Assembly (NCBI RefSeq): GCF_900114875.1
Contig: NZ_FPKW01000010.1
Coordinates: 84,311 to 148,310 of the forward strand
Direction of reading: 5' to 3'
Origin: Chryseobacterium limigenitum
GTDB taxonomy: Bacteria > Bacteroidota > Bacteroidia > Flavobacteriales > Weeksellaceae
Length of the DNA: 64,000 nt
Shown: positions 43,958-53,795 of the stretch, one piece after another
Numbering within the stretch: the first letter of the stretch is position 1
Layout: each line of letters begins with the position of its first letter
Program-made: the position numbers and the translations under genes
Notes under the pieces: model-generated
Databases searched by the model: none
Told to the model about the DNA's origin: nothing
Seen by the model: only the letters and a program-made list of their open reading frames with translations

Positions 43958-44557
43958 ATGAATTATCTGGCTCATTCTTTTCTCACTTTTTCGGACGGAC
44001 AAATCGTCGGACAGTTTCTGGAAGATTTTATCCGAAACAAAGATCGCTTTTCTTTTCCGAAAGATATTCAGGACGGAATTACCCTGCACAGAGCGATTGA
44101 CACCTTTACAGACTCTCATCCTGCATTGCATGAGGCTAAAAAAGTTTTCAGTCCGTTGGTAAGATTGTATTCCGGAGCATTTGTAGATGTTTCGATGGAT
44201 TATTTTTTAGCAAATGATTTAACATTGAACTCGCTTCAAGGCTGGAAAGAACACTCTTCAAGAGTTTATCGTGTTCTTAACAAAAATGAAAAATGGCTTC
44301 CCGAAAATTTTAAAAGAATGCTTGTAAAAATGGAACATGACGACTGGCTTTATAATTACCGTGAAGATCAGGGAATAAAATTCAGTATTCAAAACGTTCT
44401 CAACAAAGCAAAATATTTGGATAAAGACCTTCCCGTTTTTGAACTCTTTCTTCAAAACAAAGCTATTCTTCAGGAATGTTATGATGCTTTTTTTCCGGAT
44501 CTGCTGGCACATGCACAAGCAGTAAATGCCCAATTAAAAACAGAAAATCCATTTTAA
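43958..44557 (+). CDS. Acyl-carrier-protein phosphodiesterase-like (AcpH/DUF479) protein
   Basis: A 199-residue protein of the HD-like AcpH family, which removes the phosphopantetheine arm from acyl carrier protein in E. coli. The conserved start 'MNYLAHSFLTFSDGQIVGQF', the block 'GITLHRAIDTFTDSHP' (about residues 45-60) with the metal-binding His and Asp, and 'DVSMDYFLANDL' (about 80-91) are all present. The ACP substrate is shown for E. coli only; members in Bacteroidota are not well studied. It is 90 bp downstream of radA and may share its transcript. Confidence 0.85.
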   Translation: MNYLAHSFLTFSDGQIVGQFLEDFIRNKDRFSFPKDIQDGITLHRAIDTFTDSHPALHEAKKVFSPLVRLYSGAFVDVSMDYFLANDLTLNSLQGWKEHSSRVYRVLNKNEKWLPENFKRMLVKMEHDDWLYNYREDQGIKFSIQNVLNKAKYLDKDLPVFELFLQNKAILQECYDAFFPDLLAHAQAVNAQLKTENPF

Positions 44558-44565
44558 TGATAAAA

Positions 44566-44594
44566 TAAAAACACCTACCGTAGTAAGTGTTTTT
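44566..44594 (+). terminator. Terminator after the AcpH-like gene
   Basis: AAAACACCTAC-CGTA-GTAAGTGTTTT forms a hairpin with one mismatch, followed by Ts, just downstream of the stop codon. Confidence 0.65.
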
Positions 44595-44964
44595 CAATGT
44601 TTGGGAACATTTATGTTGTTTTGTGTTAGTAGAATTATTTGTGCCTGAAAAATAGCTGTCTATTCTTAGCATTAAAAAGTAAGTGCAGAAAAACGGGATC
44701 TTTCATCCCTAATTAGTCATGCATTATACTATTTTGCCTGAATCGTGCTAATACAAGATAAAATTGTTTAAGTTTCATGACAAGTTTATTTAAGTTTTTA
44801 TTTTGATCAATAAGGGTAGACATACAATTTAAAACGATATGTTAAATATAATATAATTTTTACTAATTTACGTTAAAATAAATATAATATTTTTTATCAT
44901 AAAGCAAATATTCACAATAAACAAATATCTCAACATCACATATCAACTTCAAACAGTTAAATAT
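44595..44964. other. Intergenic region without a gene
   Basis: About 370 bp, strongly AT-rich, between convergent genes. I found no credible coding frame, repeat or promoter in it. Confidence 0.5.
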
Positions 44965-45489
44965 TTAAAACTGCTGAAATAAATATCTGTTGGGATAAGC
45001 TAACTTTTCGCTTTTGCGATTTCCGTTGACGATGATGTGAACAATATTGATTTGGTCATCAAATAAATTATACAGGAAACTTACAGCAGCTTCTACCTTT
45101 TTAGGAGAAGTGAGCGTTTCGGATTCTAAGAAAATATTCACAGATTCACTGTCTTCTTCATAGCCTACGTAATTTACTTTTAAGAATTTGTTGTCAGCTT
45201 TTAACCTAAAATATTCAGCACTATAATTTTTTAAAGCTTCATTAAGTTGAGTCTTATATTTTTCGTCATTGAAATGAAGAGACTTTCCATATTTCTTTGC
45301 TAAACCATTTTCCAGATCGTCAAGAAAAAAACGTCCTGTAATTTCAAAGGTCTTCGATTTTGAATTGTAATTGATTTCCACAGAACCTACATGATAGGGA
45401 TGAAATTTTTCAGTACCCTTCAAATCTTTAGATTCAAGAGTAAACAAAAGAGAAAGTGCAACAAACAAAAAATTAAGCTTCAAAAACAT
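44965..45489 (-). CDS. DUF6702 family exported protein
   Basis: A 174-residue protein with a signal peptide ('LFVALSLLFTLESKDLKG') and the family's pattern 'FHPYHVGSVEINYNSKSKTFEITGRFF' (about residues 28-54), 'DDLENGL', and C-terminal 'INIVHIIVNGNRKSEKLAYPN'. Its function is unknown. Homologues in flavobacteria are often found with HupE/UreJ-like and M1 peptidase genes, both present nearby here. I start at MFLKLNFL (45489), which begins the signal peptide; the open frame is longer by 18 codons. It follows the subtilase gene after about 80 bp. Confidence 0.75.
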   Translation of the reverse strand: MFLKLNFLFVALSLLFTLESKDLKGTEKFHPYHVGSVEINYNSKSKTFEITGRFFLDDLENGLAKKYGKSLHFNDEKYKTQLNEALKNYSAEYFRLKADNKFLKVNYVGYEEDSESVNIFLESETLTSPKKVEAAVSFLYNLFDDQINIVHIIVNGNRKSEKLAYPNRYLFQQF

Positions 45490-45570
45490 TGATGTGAAAT
45501 TATTAAACAAATATAAAAAAAAGTGACAGGTATTAGCTGCCACTCTTTAATTGTAAAAATTATTGTGAGA

Positions 45571-48500
45571 TTATTCTTTAATGATCTTTTTCACTATTTT
45601 AGAATGATTATCTAACGTAATTGTGAATACGTATGTTCCGCTTACAAGATCAGAAACATTGATTTTATTAGCAGTTGAGCTAATATCTGCGTTTCTCACA
45701 AGCTTACCGGAAGCATCATGTATTGTAACCGCAGCTTTAGAAGCTTTACCTAGAGTTACATTTACAAAGTTCTTCGCAGGGTTAGGATACACATTAACAT
45801 CAGCGTTGTCTTTGATATCATTCACTCCTAAAGTAACAGAGTTTGTTTTCACAAAGTAACCTCCAAATCCTGTTGTCTGGAAGCTTACTTCCCAATATTG
45901 ATAGGTAGCATTCCAAACAATATCAGCAACATTCACAGCAACAGGAGTTGCAGCGCTTCCGAAAGAAGCTACAGTACCTGTGTTACTTGCACTTGTTCCT
46001 GCATATCTTTCAACAATAAGATTGGCTTTGTTGGCATTATCTGTACTTGAAGTAGGTAATTTAACTGCATTTAAAAGATTATAAGCATCAAATTCTGCCT
46101 GCTTGAAGTATAATGTTACTTTTCCTGTAGTCGTTGCAGGATTGTTTTCAGGATTAATTTCGAATCTTCTTGAAACATAGTTCGGCTGAGCATTATCAAC
46201 CCAAACTTTAGAAGTAACATTTCCTGTTACGGTACTTGCTGTTTCTTTTTCTACTCTTGAAATTAACTGACAGTTGTTCACAAAATAATTATATCCTGTG
46301 GCAACCGGAGCCAGTTTTGTTTGATTTGCTGTTGCTAAAGCTTTAACCTCAGCTACATTTTCATAAACCGTTGCTCTCATTTTAAGATCGAATGTTCTTG
46401 CCGTCCAGGTTGTTCCGTCTGTAGATGTTTTTGATCTGTTATTTACTACAACAGATTCGTTTTTCATGGCAATTCTTCCGCTCAATCCATTAATAACGAT
46501 ATAAAAATCTTTTCCTGTAACGGTTTGAATATTTAAATCTGATAGATTAACATAGTTCCATGTAAATCTCTGAATATCATTTACCCAAGAAGAAACAGTT
46601 TTAGTTGCAATAATATCGCCCGGATTTCCGTTGGCATCCACTTTTCTTACCTGAATATCAACCGCCATATCACTAGGAATTGCAGAAGTACCTGTAAGGA
46701 ATGAGAAACCTCCCAATTTACCCGTTAATGTTGGTGTATAACGAACTGCTAAAGCCGTGTTATCAAAGAAATTATTATTTTCTGTATTTGCAATAATGAA
46801 AGGTTCGTCGTAAATAACTGTTTCAAAATTTGATTTTACACAGTTTAACTCATCTGTAACTGCTTTATAAATATCTAATTTACCAAAACCCCATCTTGGA
46901 TTGGGCACGGTACCTGTTGCACCGTCTTGTCTTGCATTAAGAGTCAATCTGCTTTTTACTGCAGCTGCCGTTAAAGTAGGATTTGCCTGAAGCAACAAAG
47001 CTACCGCTCCCGCAACTCCCGGTGAAGACATACTCGTCCCCTGATTTTTTACGTAATAAGTAGTCCCATTAATAATATCTGTAGCTCCCGGCGCAGAATT
47101 ACTTGATCTTACTGAAATAACATTTTGCCCTGAAGCCGTGATTTCCGGTTTCTGAAAACCATCAACCCTAGGTCCCTCAGAACTAAATGATGAAATTGAT
47201 TCCTGTGGAGTAAGAACATAATAACCTCCCGCTGCAGTATACCAACTCGCTCTTCCCATATAAGAAGCTACAGTAATAGCACTTGATGCATTCCCCGGAG
47301 AACCTACAATATACTGATTGTTTCCATCCGTCAATGTAGTCGCTACACCTTGGCTATACAACCAGCCATGTGTTGTTATCTGCTGAGTTCCGTTATTTGT
47401 AATTTCTAAAGTATAGGTACCTTGGGCATTTGTGGTTCCACTTGGTCTGCTTACAATTAGCTGTACATATCTTTTATTATTATCTGTACTCCAATAATTA
47501 TACATTGCAGCTGTTAATCCACCTCCTAAAATATTAAAAGTATTTGTTGTTGTAATATTAGAAATATACTGCTGACCATCCGGTGCGGTAAGCTTTGCTG
47601 TAACCGGCGAATCATCATTTGCATACATCAAGAATGAAAATATAGATGCTGCAGAAGTATTACTTGCTACTGTAAAAGTATAATTTTGAGTTGCATTCGG
47701 TGCGATATCAACAGTTTTATGAATATTTCCACCATAATCATTACCTGCAGAGATCACCACTACTCTACCCGGGCCTGAAGCTGTAAAAGCATTCACAGCA
47801 ACTTCGTGACTTCCTGTACCGTCATGAGCAGAACCCTGTCCGCCTATACTCATATTAACAACAATAGGCTTGTTTAGAGCTGTTGCTACATTTTTAAAAT
47901 AAGTTAATGCATTAATGGTATTAGTCGTTGGGAAAGATCCGTTACCTCCTTTTACAAAAACAATATCCGCTCCGGGAGCAAAACCTTTATGCCTTTTATC
48001 AGCAAAACCAGATCCGTTTCCGGCAGCTGTTCCTGCAACGTGGCTTCCGTGGCCGTTGGTATCATTTTCACGGACAAAATTGGTTGGTGAGCCGTCCAAT
48101 TCATCTTCAATCTGAGCTCTTGTGTACTCTACTCCTGTAGCAAAACCGGCCGGCGAAGTCTCCGCTCCTTGTGGCGTTAATGTCTGATCCCAAATTGAAT
48201 AAATTCTACTTTTCGTCTGATCTGTAGCCCCTCTGAAATCAGGATGTTTCCAATCGATACCTGTATCATAAATTCCAACTAGAACTCCTGTTCCAACATA
48301 TGAAGTATTATTAAAGGCTCCATCCTGCAAAAGACTTGCTCCGGATTGGGCTCTGCTTACATCATTATGAAGAATATCAAAAGTCGGAGCCATCACAGAG
48401 GTTACGTACGGAAGCTGAGTCAATCTTTCGATATCCTCTATTCCTACCAGTGCGGTCACGAAATTGGGAAGCTGACTTTGAACTAAAAATCCATCAGCTC

Positions 48501-48798
48501 TTAATTTTTCCGGCGTTTTTGTATAAATGATACAAGAATACATGGTTTGTGCTCCTTTCGAAGTTACAACCAAGTGTTTATCAAGCTGCATTTCAGGACG
48601 ATCAAAATCTTTAATTTCAATTCCTTTTGATAATTTATCTTTGTTTTTCAACAAAATTTCAAATCGAGAGTCTAATTTTTGAACCTGACCAAACATTCCG
48701 TAAGATGAAAGGCCAAGAAAAACAGCAGCCACATTTCTTAAAGTATTCTTTCCTGTAAAGGGAATATGTACTTTTGCAAATAATAGTTTTAAATCCAT
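45571..48798 (-). CDS. Secreted S8-family (subtilisin-like) protease with type IX sorting domain
   Basis: A 1075-residue secreted serine protease. After an N-terminal signal and propeptide (to about residue 120) is the catalytic domain with Asp in 'VGIYDTGIDWKHPDF', His in 'NDTNGHGSHVAGTAAG' and Ser in 'GTSMSSPGVAGAVALL'. A PA-like insertion and a C-terminal beta-sandwich (about 640-990) follow. The last ~75 residues are a T9SS type A sorting domain ('DVNVYPNPAKNFVNVTLGK', 'DLVSGTYVFTI', 'KKIIKE'). It is thus exported by Sec, crosses the outer membrane by the type IX system and is probably surface-anchored. I start at MDLKLLFAKV; the open frame is 11 codons longer. Confidence 0.92.
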   Translation of the reverse strand: MDLKLLFAKVHIPFTGKNTLRNVAAVFLGLSSYGMFGQVQKLDSRFEILLKNKDKLSKGIEIKDFDRPEMQLDKHLVVTSKGAQTMYSCIIYTKTPEKLRADGFLVQSQLPNFVTALVGIEDIERLTQLPYVTSVMAPTFDILHNDVSRAQSGASLLQDGAFNNTSYVGTGVLVGIYDTGIDWKHPDFRGATDQTKSRIYSIWDQTLTPQGAETSPAGFATGVEYTRAQIEDELDGSPTNFVRENDTNGHGSHVAGTAAGNGSGFADKRHKGFAPGADIVFVKGGNGSFPTTNTINALTYFKNVATALNKPIVVNMSIGGQGSAHDGTGSHEVAVNAFTASGPGRVVVISAGNDYGGNIHKTVDIAPNATQNYTFTVASNTSAASIFSFLMYANDDSPVTAKLTAPDGQQYISNITTTNTFNILGGGLTAAMYNYWSTDNNKRYVQLIVSRPSGTTNAQGTYTLEITNNGTQQITTHGWLYSQGVATTLTDGNNQYIVGSPGNASSAITVASYMGRASWYTAAGGYYVLTPQESISSFSSEGPRVDGFQKPEITASGQNVISVRSSNSAPGATDIINGTTYYVKNQGTSMSSPGVAGAVALLLQANPTLTAAAVKSRLTLNARQDGATGTVPNPRWGFGKLDIYKAVTDELNCVKSNFETVIYDEPFIIANTENNNFFDNTALAVRYTPTLTGKLGGFSFLTGTSAIPSDMAVDIQVRKVDANGNPGDIIATKTVSSWVNDIQRFTWNYVNLSDLNIQTVTGKDFYIVINGLSGRIAMKNESVVVNNRSKTSTDGTTWTARTFDLKMRATVYENVAEVKALATANQTKLAPVATGYNYFVNNCQLISRVEKETASTVTGNVTSKVWVDNAQPNYVSRRFEINPENNPATTTGKVTLYFKQAEFDAYNLLNAVKLPTSSTDNANKANLIVERYAGTSASNTGTVASFGSAATPVAVNVADIVWNATYQYWEVSFQTTGFGGYFVKTNSVTLGVNDIKDNADVNVYPNPAKNFVNVTLGKASKAAVTIHDASGKLVRNADISSTANKINVSDLVSGTYVFTITLDNHSKIVKKIIKE

Positions 48799-48918
48799 GT
48801 TGCGTAATTTTTTAACATTACAATTATACAATTTTTATTTATTTTATATCTAATTAACGGATACTATTAAAATTAAAACCCCTTAAATAGTAAATAATTC
48901 TTTAATTTATCATACTTT

Positions 48919-49497
48919 ATGCAAGACTTTTTATTTTATTTAAAATTAGGCTGGGAACACATTATTTCTCTGGACGCTCTAGACCATCAGCTTTTTGTTT
49001 TAGCCTTAATAGCTATTTATTCTTTTAATGACTGGAAGAAAATCTTAATTTTGGTAACTGCATTTACCATTGGGCATTCTATAACTTTAGCTTTAAGTAT
49101 TTTAGATATCGTAAGAGTTTCTTCAAAATGGGTGGAATTTTTGATTCCGGTGACGATTGTTCTGACTTCATTAGGCAATATTTTAATGAAAAATAAAAAG
49201 AACGGCCTAATGAAAATGAATTATTATTTGGCTTTAATTTTCGGTTTAATCCACGGGATGGGCTTTGCGAATACCGCCAGAGTGATGATCGCAAAAAGTC
49301 AAAGTATATTCTTTCCGCTTTTAGGTTTTAATATCGGCTTGGAATTGGGACAGATCGTGATTGTTCTCGCTATATTGATTATATTATTTATTTCACTTAA
49401 AATATTCAAAATCAATAAAAAAGACTGGATATTATTTGTTTCATCCGGAGTATTTGCACTCTCCTTAAAAATGGCTTTAGAAAGAATTCCTTTTTAA
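48919..49497 (+). CDS. HupE/UreJ family membrane protein
   Basis: A 192-residue protein with about six membrane segments and the family's His/Asp-rich motifs: 'LGWEHIISLDALDHQLF' (about residues 11-27), 'AFTIGHSITLAL' and 'LIFGLIHGMGFA'. Members of the family are thought to be nickel or other metal transporters, or metallochaperones for hydrogenase and urease, but the window has neither enzyme, so the metal is uncertain. Its last 21 bp overlap the convergent MFS gene. Confidence 0.82.
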   Translation: MQDFLFYLKLGWEHIISLDALDHQLFVLALIAIYSFNDWKKILILVTAFTIGHSITLALSILDIVRVSSKWVEFLIPVTIVLTSLGNILMKNKKNGLMKMNYYLALIFGLIHGMGFANTARVMIAKSQSIFFPLLGFNIGLELGQIVIVLAILIILFISLKIFKINKKDWILFVSSGVFALSLKMALERIPF

Positions 49498-50862
49498 TTT
49501 AAATTCAGAAATCAAAAATATACTTATAGTTATTAATAGTAAAAAGATCATGGCATACACGGCCATTAAATATCCATTCGTAAAGTTAAAATAGATACGT
49601 CCGACCAGGCTTACCCCAAATCCCACAGAAATTTGCTGTATCGTCAAATAAACTCCCGTGGCAATAGACGTTATAGAAACCGGTAATTTCCGCATTGCAT
49701 TGGTGAACATTGAGGGCAAAACAATTCCACAGCCAATGCCGTAAAAAAATAAAACAACAATTGTCGCCTGCAAATTGACAGTGGAGCTACCAATCGTATA
49801 AATGTGCCCGATAAGTCCTGCAACCATTATAACTAAACCGAAAATAATAAATTTCTCCTGATATTTATTTAAAAATCTCACAGATAAAAGTGATGCGATA
49901 ACATATCCGACCCCTTGACAGGCAAATAACAATCCCGTTTTCGTAGAACTCAAATGATGTTGTTCTTCAAGAAAATTGGCATTGACAAAAAAGTAAGAAT
50001 CCTGAACCAAATAATAAGTAACCGCTGCCAAAAGCGCTATTTTAAAACTCGGATAGAAAAAAGGCTGTATATTGATAAGAACTTCTTTTCCTTGTTTAAA
50101 TTTGCTTTTTTGATGAAAAATAAAAACGATAAAGCCAATTACAGATAAAAGCATTAATAAAATATTACTTCCACTCCATCCTTCTTCCCCGCCGGCAACA
50201 ATTTCATACATCAGAATTATTAATAAAATTATTAAGATGATCTGGGGAAGCATCTGGATTGATTCTTTGTTCTTTACTTCAACTTCTTTCAAATATTTTT
50301 TAGCTAAAATAATCACCAGAAGCGCAAGCGGAATATTAATAAAGAAAACAAGTCGCCATGCATCAAAACTAAAATTAAGATCCGGAATGATGCCACCCAA
50401 CACCTGCCCTACAACCGAAGCTATACCAGCAATTGCGCCATAAATCCCAAGTGCTTTTACCCTTTCTTCTTCAATTTCAAAAACGCTGGATATTAAAGCT
50501 ACCCCTTGCGGAACCATAAAAGCTGCCGAAATACCCTGAAAAAGTCTGCTTATATTCAATTCGATCGCAGAACTCGAGATTCCGCATAACAATGAGAACA
50601 CCATAAAACTAAACATGGAAGCTATAAAGGTCTTTTTATGACCAAATTTATTTCCTATTTTACTTCCGGTAATCAAAAAAGCACCATACCCGATAATATA
50701 AAACACAATAATAAACTGCGCCTCGGCAGAATTAGCCTGTAAAGAATTTCTTATTGACGGTATTGCAATATTTACTATAAAAAGATCTAAAACACATAAA
50801 AAAATTGACATTGAGATCACTATTAAACTCAACCATTTGTTAAACTCTCGAAAATTCCTCAT
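49477..50862 (-). CDS. MFS drug efflux transporter (DHA2/EmrB-QacA type)
   Basis: A 461-residue inner-membrane exporter with about 14 membrane segments. Family signs are the motif in the loop between segments 2 and 3 ('GSKIGNKFGHKKTFIAS'), the motif C-like 'GIYGAIAGIASVVGQVLGGI' (about residues 141-160), and the first-segment 'FIVNIAIPSI'. The substrate is unknown. It is divergent from an HxlR regulator that very probably controls it. The end overlaps the HupE-like gene by 21 bp. Confidence 0.88.
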   Translation of the reverse strand: MRNFREFNKWLSLIVISMSIFLCVLDLFIVNIAIPSIRNSLQANSAEAQFIIVFYIIGYGAFLITGSKIGNKFGHKKTFIASMFSFMVFSLLCGISSSAIELNISRLFQGISAAFMVPQGVALISSVFEIEEERVKALGIYGAIAGIASVVGQVLGGIIPDLNFSFDAWRLVFFINIPLALLVIILAKKYLKEVEVKNKESIQMLPQIILIILLIILMYEIVAGGEEGWSGSNILLMLLSVIGFIVFIFHQKSKFKQGKEVLINIQPFFYPSFKIALLAAVTYYLVQDSYFFVNANFLEEQHHLSSTKTGLLFACQGVGYVIASLLSVRFLNKYQEKFIIFGLVIMVAGLIGHIYTIGSSTVNLQATIVVLFFYGIGCGIVLPSMFTNAMRKLPVSITSIATGVYLTIQQISVGFGVSLVGRIYFNFTNGYLMAVYAMIFLLLITISIFLISEFKLKRNSF

Positions 50863-50922
50863 ATTTATTGATAAAATTTTAACTTTACCACTTCAAAAGT
50901 AACAACATCCATCCCTGCTGTC

Positions 50923-50951
50923 AAGTAGGTAAAAAAAACATACTCAGTATG
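50923..50951. promoter_or_regulatory. Candidate HxlR operator between the MFS gene and hxlR
   Basis: The palindrome CATACTCAGTATG (50939-50951) has perfect 6-bp arms and runs into the ATG of the HxlR gene at 50949. AGTA at 50924-50927 and TACT at 50941-50944 form a second spaced pair. HxlR/YodB operators are of the form AGTA/TACT palindromes, so self-repression and control of the pump are plausible. Confidence 0.5.
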
Positions 50952-51320
50952 AATTTTAGTACTAATTCTGATAATGAAACCATTAGCTGCACAGAAAATT
51001 TTCTGTTTTTAGCAAATAACTGCTACGCAGAACATGCTTTGAAGCTAATTAATGGAAAATGGAAGATCTCTCTGATCAAAATCATCGCCAATGACTGCCC
51101 GAAAAGATTCGGAGTTTTGAAACGAGAATTAGACAATCTTGCACAGGGAACTTTAAGTACAATCTTAAAAGAAATGGAAAATGACGGCATTATCCTGCGA
51201 ATCGCCTATGCCGAAATACCACCAAGAGTGGAATACAAATTAACAGAAAAAGGCATTGCCTTATTACCTATTATAAAATCAATGGAAGACTGGTGGTTAG
51301 CCTTTCCTAAAAACAATTAA
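50949..51320 (+). CDS. HxlR-family winged-helix transcriptional regulator
   Basis: A 123-residue MarR-like winged-helix protein. The HxlR core is 'YAEHALKLINGKWKISLIKII' (about residues 26-46), 'FGVLKRELDNLAQGTLSTILKEMENDGII' (about 56-84) and 'PRVEYKLTEKG'. Cys at residue 16 and Cys at 25 precede the core, and one of these could sense redox or electrophile stress as in YodB. It is divergent from the MFS pump, so likely a local repressor induced by the pump's substrate. A palindrome overlaps its start codon. Confidence 0.9.
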   Translation: MNFSTNSDNETISCTENFLFLANNCYAEHALKLINGKWKISLIKIIANDCPKRFGVLKRELDNLAQGTLSTILKEMENDGIILRIAYAEIPPRVEYKLTEKGIALLPIIKSMEDWWLAFPKNN

Positions 51321-51335
51321 TAAACATTAGCAGCT

Positions 51336-53714
51336 ATGAAATTTAATATCCTTTTTATACTCTCTTTTTGTAGCGTGGGTATTGTTGCACAAAACATTCA
51401 AAATAACCCTGGAAGCAATCACGGAAACAGGTTTGAGCAATTAGGAACAATTCTTCCTACTCCCAATATCTACAGAACAGCTTCCGGAGCGCCGGGACAC
51501 GGGTATTGGCAAAACAGAGCCGATTACAACATCACCGCATATCTTGATGAAGATAAAAGGAATTTAAAAGGTTCCGAAACTATCACCTATTACAATAACT
51601 CTCCCGATGACCTTGATTACATTTGGCTACAACTAGATGAAAATCAGCAGTCAACTGTGAAGAAAGCAGATTTTCAGTTCTCTTCTACTCTACCGCAATC
51701 AACCAATGATCAGCAGTTAAAAGTTTCTGAACTTCCTGTAAAAGATAACGGATATGGAGTAAACCTTGAAAAAGTGACCGATGCATCAGGAAACCCTTTA
51801 AAATATACGGTAAATCAAACTATGATGCGTATTGATCTGCCTAAAACTTTAAAAAAAGGAGAACAACTTATTTTTAAGGTAGATTGGAATTACAATATTC
51901 CGAACCGTATGAAAATGGGCGGTCGTGGCGGTTATGAAAACTTTGCGGAAGATGGAAATGATCTTTACACGATGACTCAATGGTATCCGAGAATGTGCGT
52001 TTACAGTGATTTCCACGGTTGGCAAAACCATCAATTCACAGGAAGAGGTGAATTTGCTTTAGTTTTTGGGAATTTTAAAGTTTCTATGAACGTTCCTTCA
52101 GATCATATTGTTGGTGGAACCGGAGAATGTAAAAACTACGATCAGGTGTTGACATCAGATCAATTAGGAAGATACAGAAAAGCCGAAAGCGCAAACGAGC
52201 CCATAGAAATCGTTACGTTGGATGAAGCTAAAAAAGCAGAAAAAAATCATTCAAAACAAAGAAAAATATGGAATTTTGAAGCAAATGATGTAAGAGATTT
52301 TGCTTGGACCTCATCGAGAAAATTCGTTTGGGACGGGATGCGTGTAACAATTCCTGAAAACAATAATAAAGTAATGGCCATGAGCTTTTATCCTAAAGAA
52401 GCTTATGCTTTATACAGAAAATATTCAACGAAGGCGGTTGCGCATACGATCAAAACATACTCAGAATTTACAATTCCTTATCCGTATCCTGTTGCACAAT
52501 CTGTGGAAGCAGCCAACGGAATGGAATATCCGATGATCTGTTTCAATTTCGGAAGAACAGAAAAAGACGGAACTTATTCTGAGGGCACAAAAAATGGAAT
52601 GATCGGAGTAGTGATTCACGAAGTTGGACATAACTTCTTCCCGATGATCATTAATTCAGACGAAAGGCAATGGAGCTGGATGGATGAAGGTTTAAATACT
52701 TTTACTGAATATTTAACCGAAGAAAAATGGGACAATAAATTCCCTTCAAAACGTGGTCCGGCTTGGACGATCGTAGATTACATGAAACTTCCGAAAGATC
52801 AGCTGGAGCCTATCATGAGTAATTCTGAAAATATTATTCAGTTTGGCCCTAATGCCTATTCAAAACCTGCTACAGGACTGAATATTCTTCGTGAAACCAT
52901 TATGGGAAGAGAGCTTTTCGACAAAGCTTATAAAACGTATGCTAAAAGATGGGCTTTCAAACATCCTGAGCCTGCAGATTTTTTCAGAACGATGGAAGAT
53001 GCAAGCGGTGAAGATCTTGACTGGTTCTGGAGAGGCTGGTTTTACGGAACAGATCCTGTAGACATCGCCATAGATAAAGTGACCATCGCAACTCCTGATT
53101 TAGATGCAGTGCCAATGGCAAAAGAGGAAACTTATACGGTTGATAAGCCTTTACAAAATGAATTTGAAGATATTTCGAAAATCAGAAATAAAGATGATAA
53201 AAATATCACTTTTGATGTAGAAAAAGATAAAAGTCTTCAGGATTTCTACTATCGTTATGACAGAGGTCAGGAAAAAGTAGACAATAGCAAAACCTATACT
53301 TTAAAGAAAGATGAAAATGCAGCTTTAGATTCTAAAGACAAGGATAAATTTAAAAATATCACAGCCTATCAAATCGATTTTGTAAACAAGGGCGGATTGG
53401 TAATGCCTGTTATTCTTGAATTTACATTTGAAGACGGTACAAAATTATACGACAAATCTTCAGCTCAAATCTGGAGACAGAATGAAAAGAAAGTTTCAAA
53501 AACATTTTATTTTGATAAAAAATTAAAATCTATTCAGCTTGATCCGATGAGAGAAACCGCGGATATTGATACTTCAAATAATGTATGGAGCAATGACGGA
53601 AGTTCTGCGACAAGCTCGAAATTCCAATTATTTAAACAAAAACAAGACGGTCCGGTAAGAGGCGGCTCAAACGGAAAAGTAAATCCAATGCAGGCCGCTG
53701 GAAAGAAAAGCTAA
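51336..53714 (+). CDS. M1-family metallopeptidase
   Basis: A 792-residue zinc aminopeptidase of the gluzincin type. A signal peptide ('CSVGIVAQ') implies export to the periplasm or beyond. The catalytic domain has 'ANGMEYP' (substrate N-terminus recognition), 'HEVGH' at residue 428 with the third ligand Glu in 'WMDEGLNTFTEYLTEE', and a helical tail. It follows hxlR by 15 bp but need not share its control. The sequence around the zinc site is intact. Confidence 0.92.
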   Translation: MKFNILFILSFCSVGIVAQNIQNNPGSNHGNRFEQLGTILPTPNIYRTASGAPGHGYWQNRADYNITAYLDEDKRNLKGSETITYYNNSPDDLDYIWLQLDENQQSTVKKADFQFSSTLPQSTNDQQLKVSELPVKDNGYGVNLEKVTDASGNPLKYTVNQTMMRIDLPKTLKKGEQLIFKVDWNYNIPNRMKMGGRGGYENFAEDGNDLYTMTQWYPRMCVYSDFHGWQNHQFTGRGEFALVFGNFKVSMNVPSDHIVGGTGECKNYDQVLTSDQLGRYRKAESANEPIEIVTLDEAKKAEKNHSKQRKIWNFEANDVRDFAWTSSRKFVWDGMRVTIPENNNKVMAMSFYPKEAYALYRKYSTKAVAHTIKTYSEFTIPYPYPVAQSVEAANGMEYPMICFNFGRTEKDGTYSEGTKNGMIGVVIHEVGHNFFPMIINSDERQWSWMDEGLNTFTEYLTEEKWDNKFPSKRGPAWTIVDYMKLPKDQLEPIMSNSENIIQFGPNAYSKPATGLNILRETIMGRELFDKAYKTYAKRWAFKHPEPADFFRTMEDASGEDLDWFWRGWFYGTDPVDIAIDKVTIATPDLDAVPMAKEETYTVDKPLQNEFEDISKIRNKDDKNITFDVEKDKSLQDFYYRYDRGQEKVDNSKTYTLKKDENAALDSKDKDKFKNITAYQIDFVNKGGLVMPVILEFTFEDGTKLYDKSSAQIWRQNEKKVSKTFYFDKKLKSIQLDPMRETADIDTSNNVWSNDGSSATSSKFQLFKQKQDGPVRGGSNGKVNPMQAAGKKS

Positions 53715-53729
53715 AAAATAATTTTTAAA

Positions 53730-53760
53730 AAGTATTCAGACTCTGGATACTTTTTTTTTT
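53730..53760 (+). terminator. Terminator after the M1 peptidase gene
   Basis: AAGTATTCAGACTCTGGATACTT hairpin followed by a run of eleven or more Ts. Confidence 0.85.
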
Positions 53761-53795
53761 TAGATTTGCCACTTATTAAAAAACTATTAAGATCC

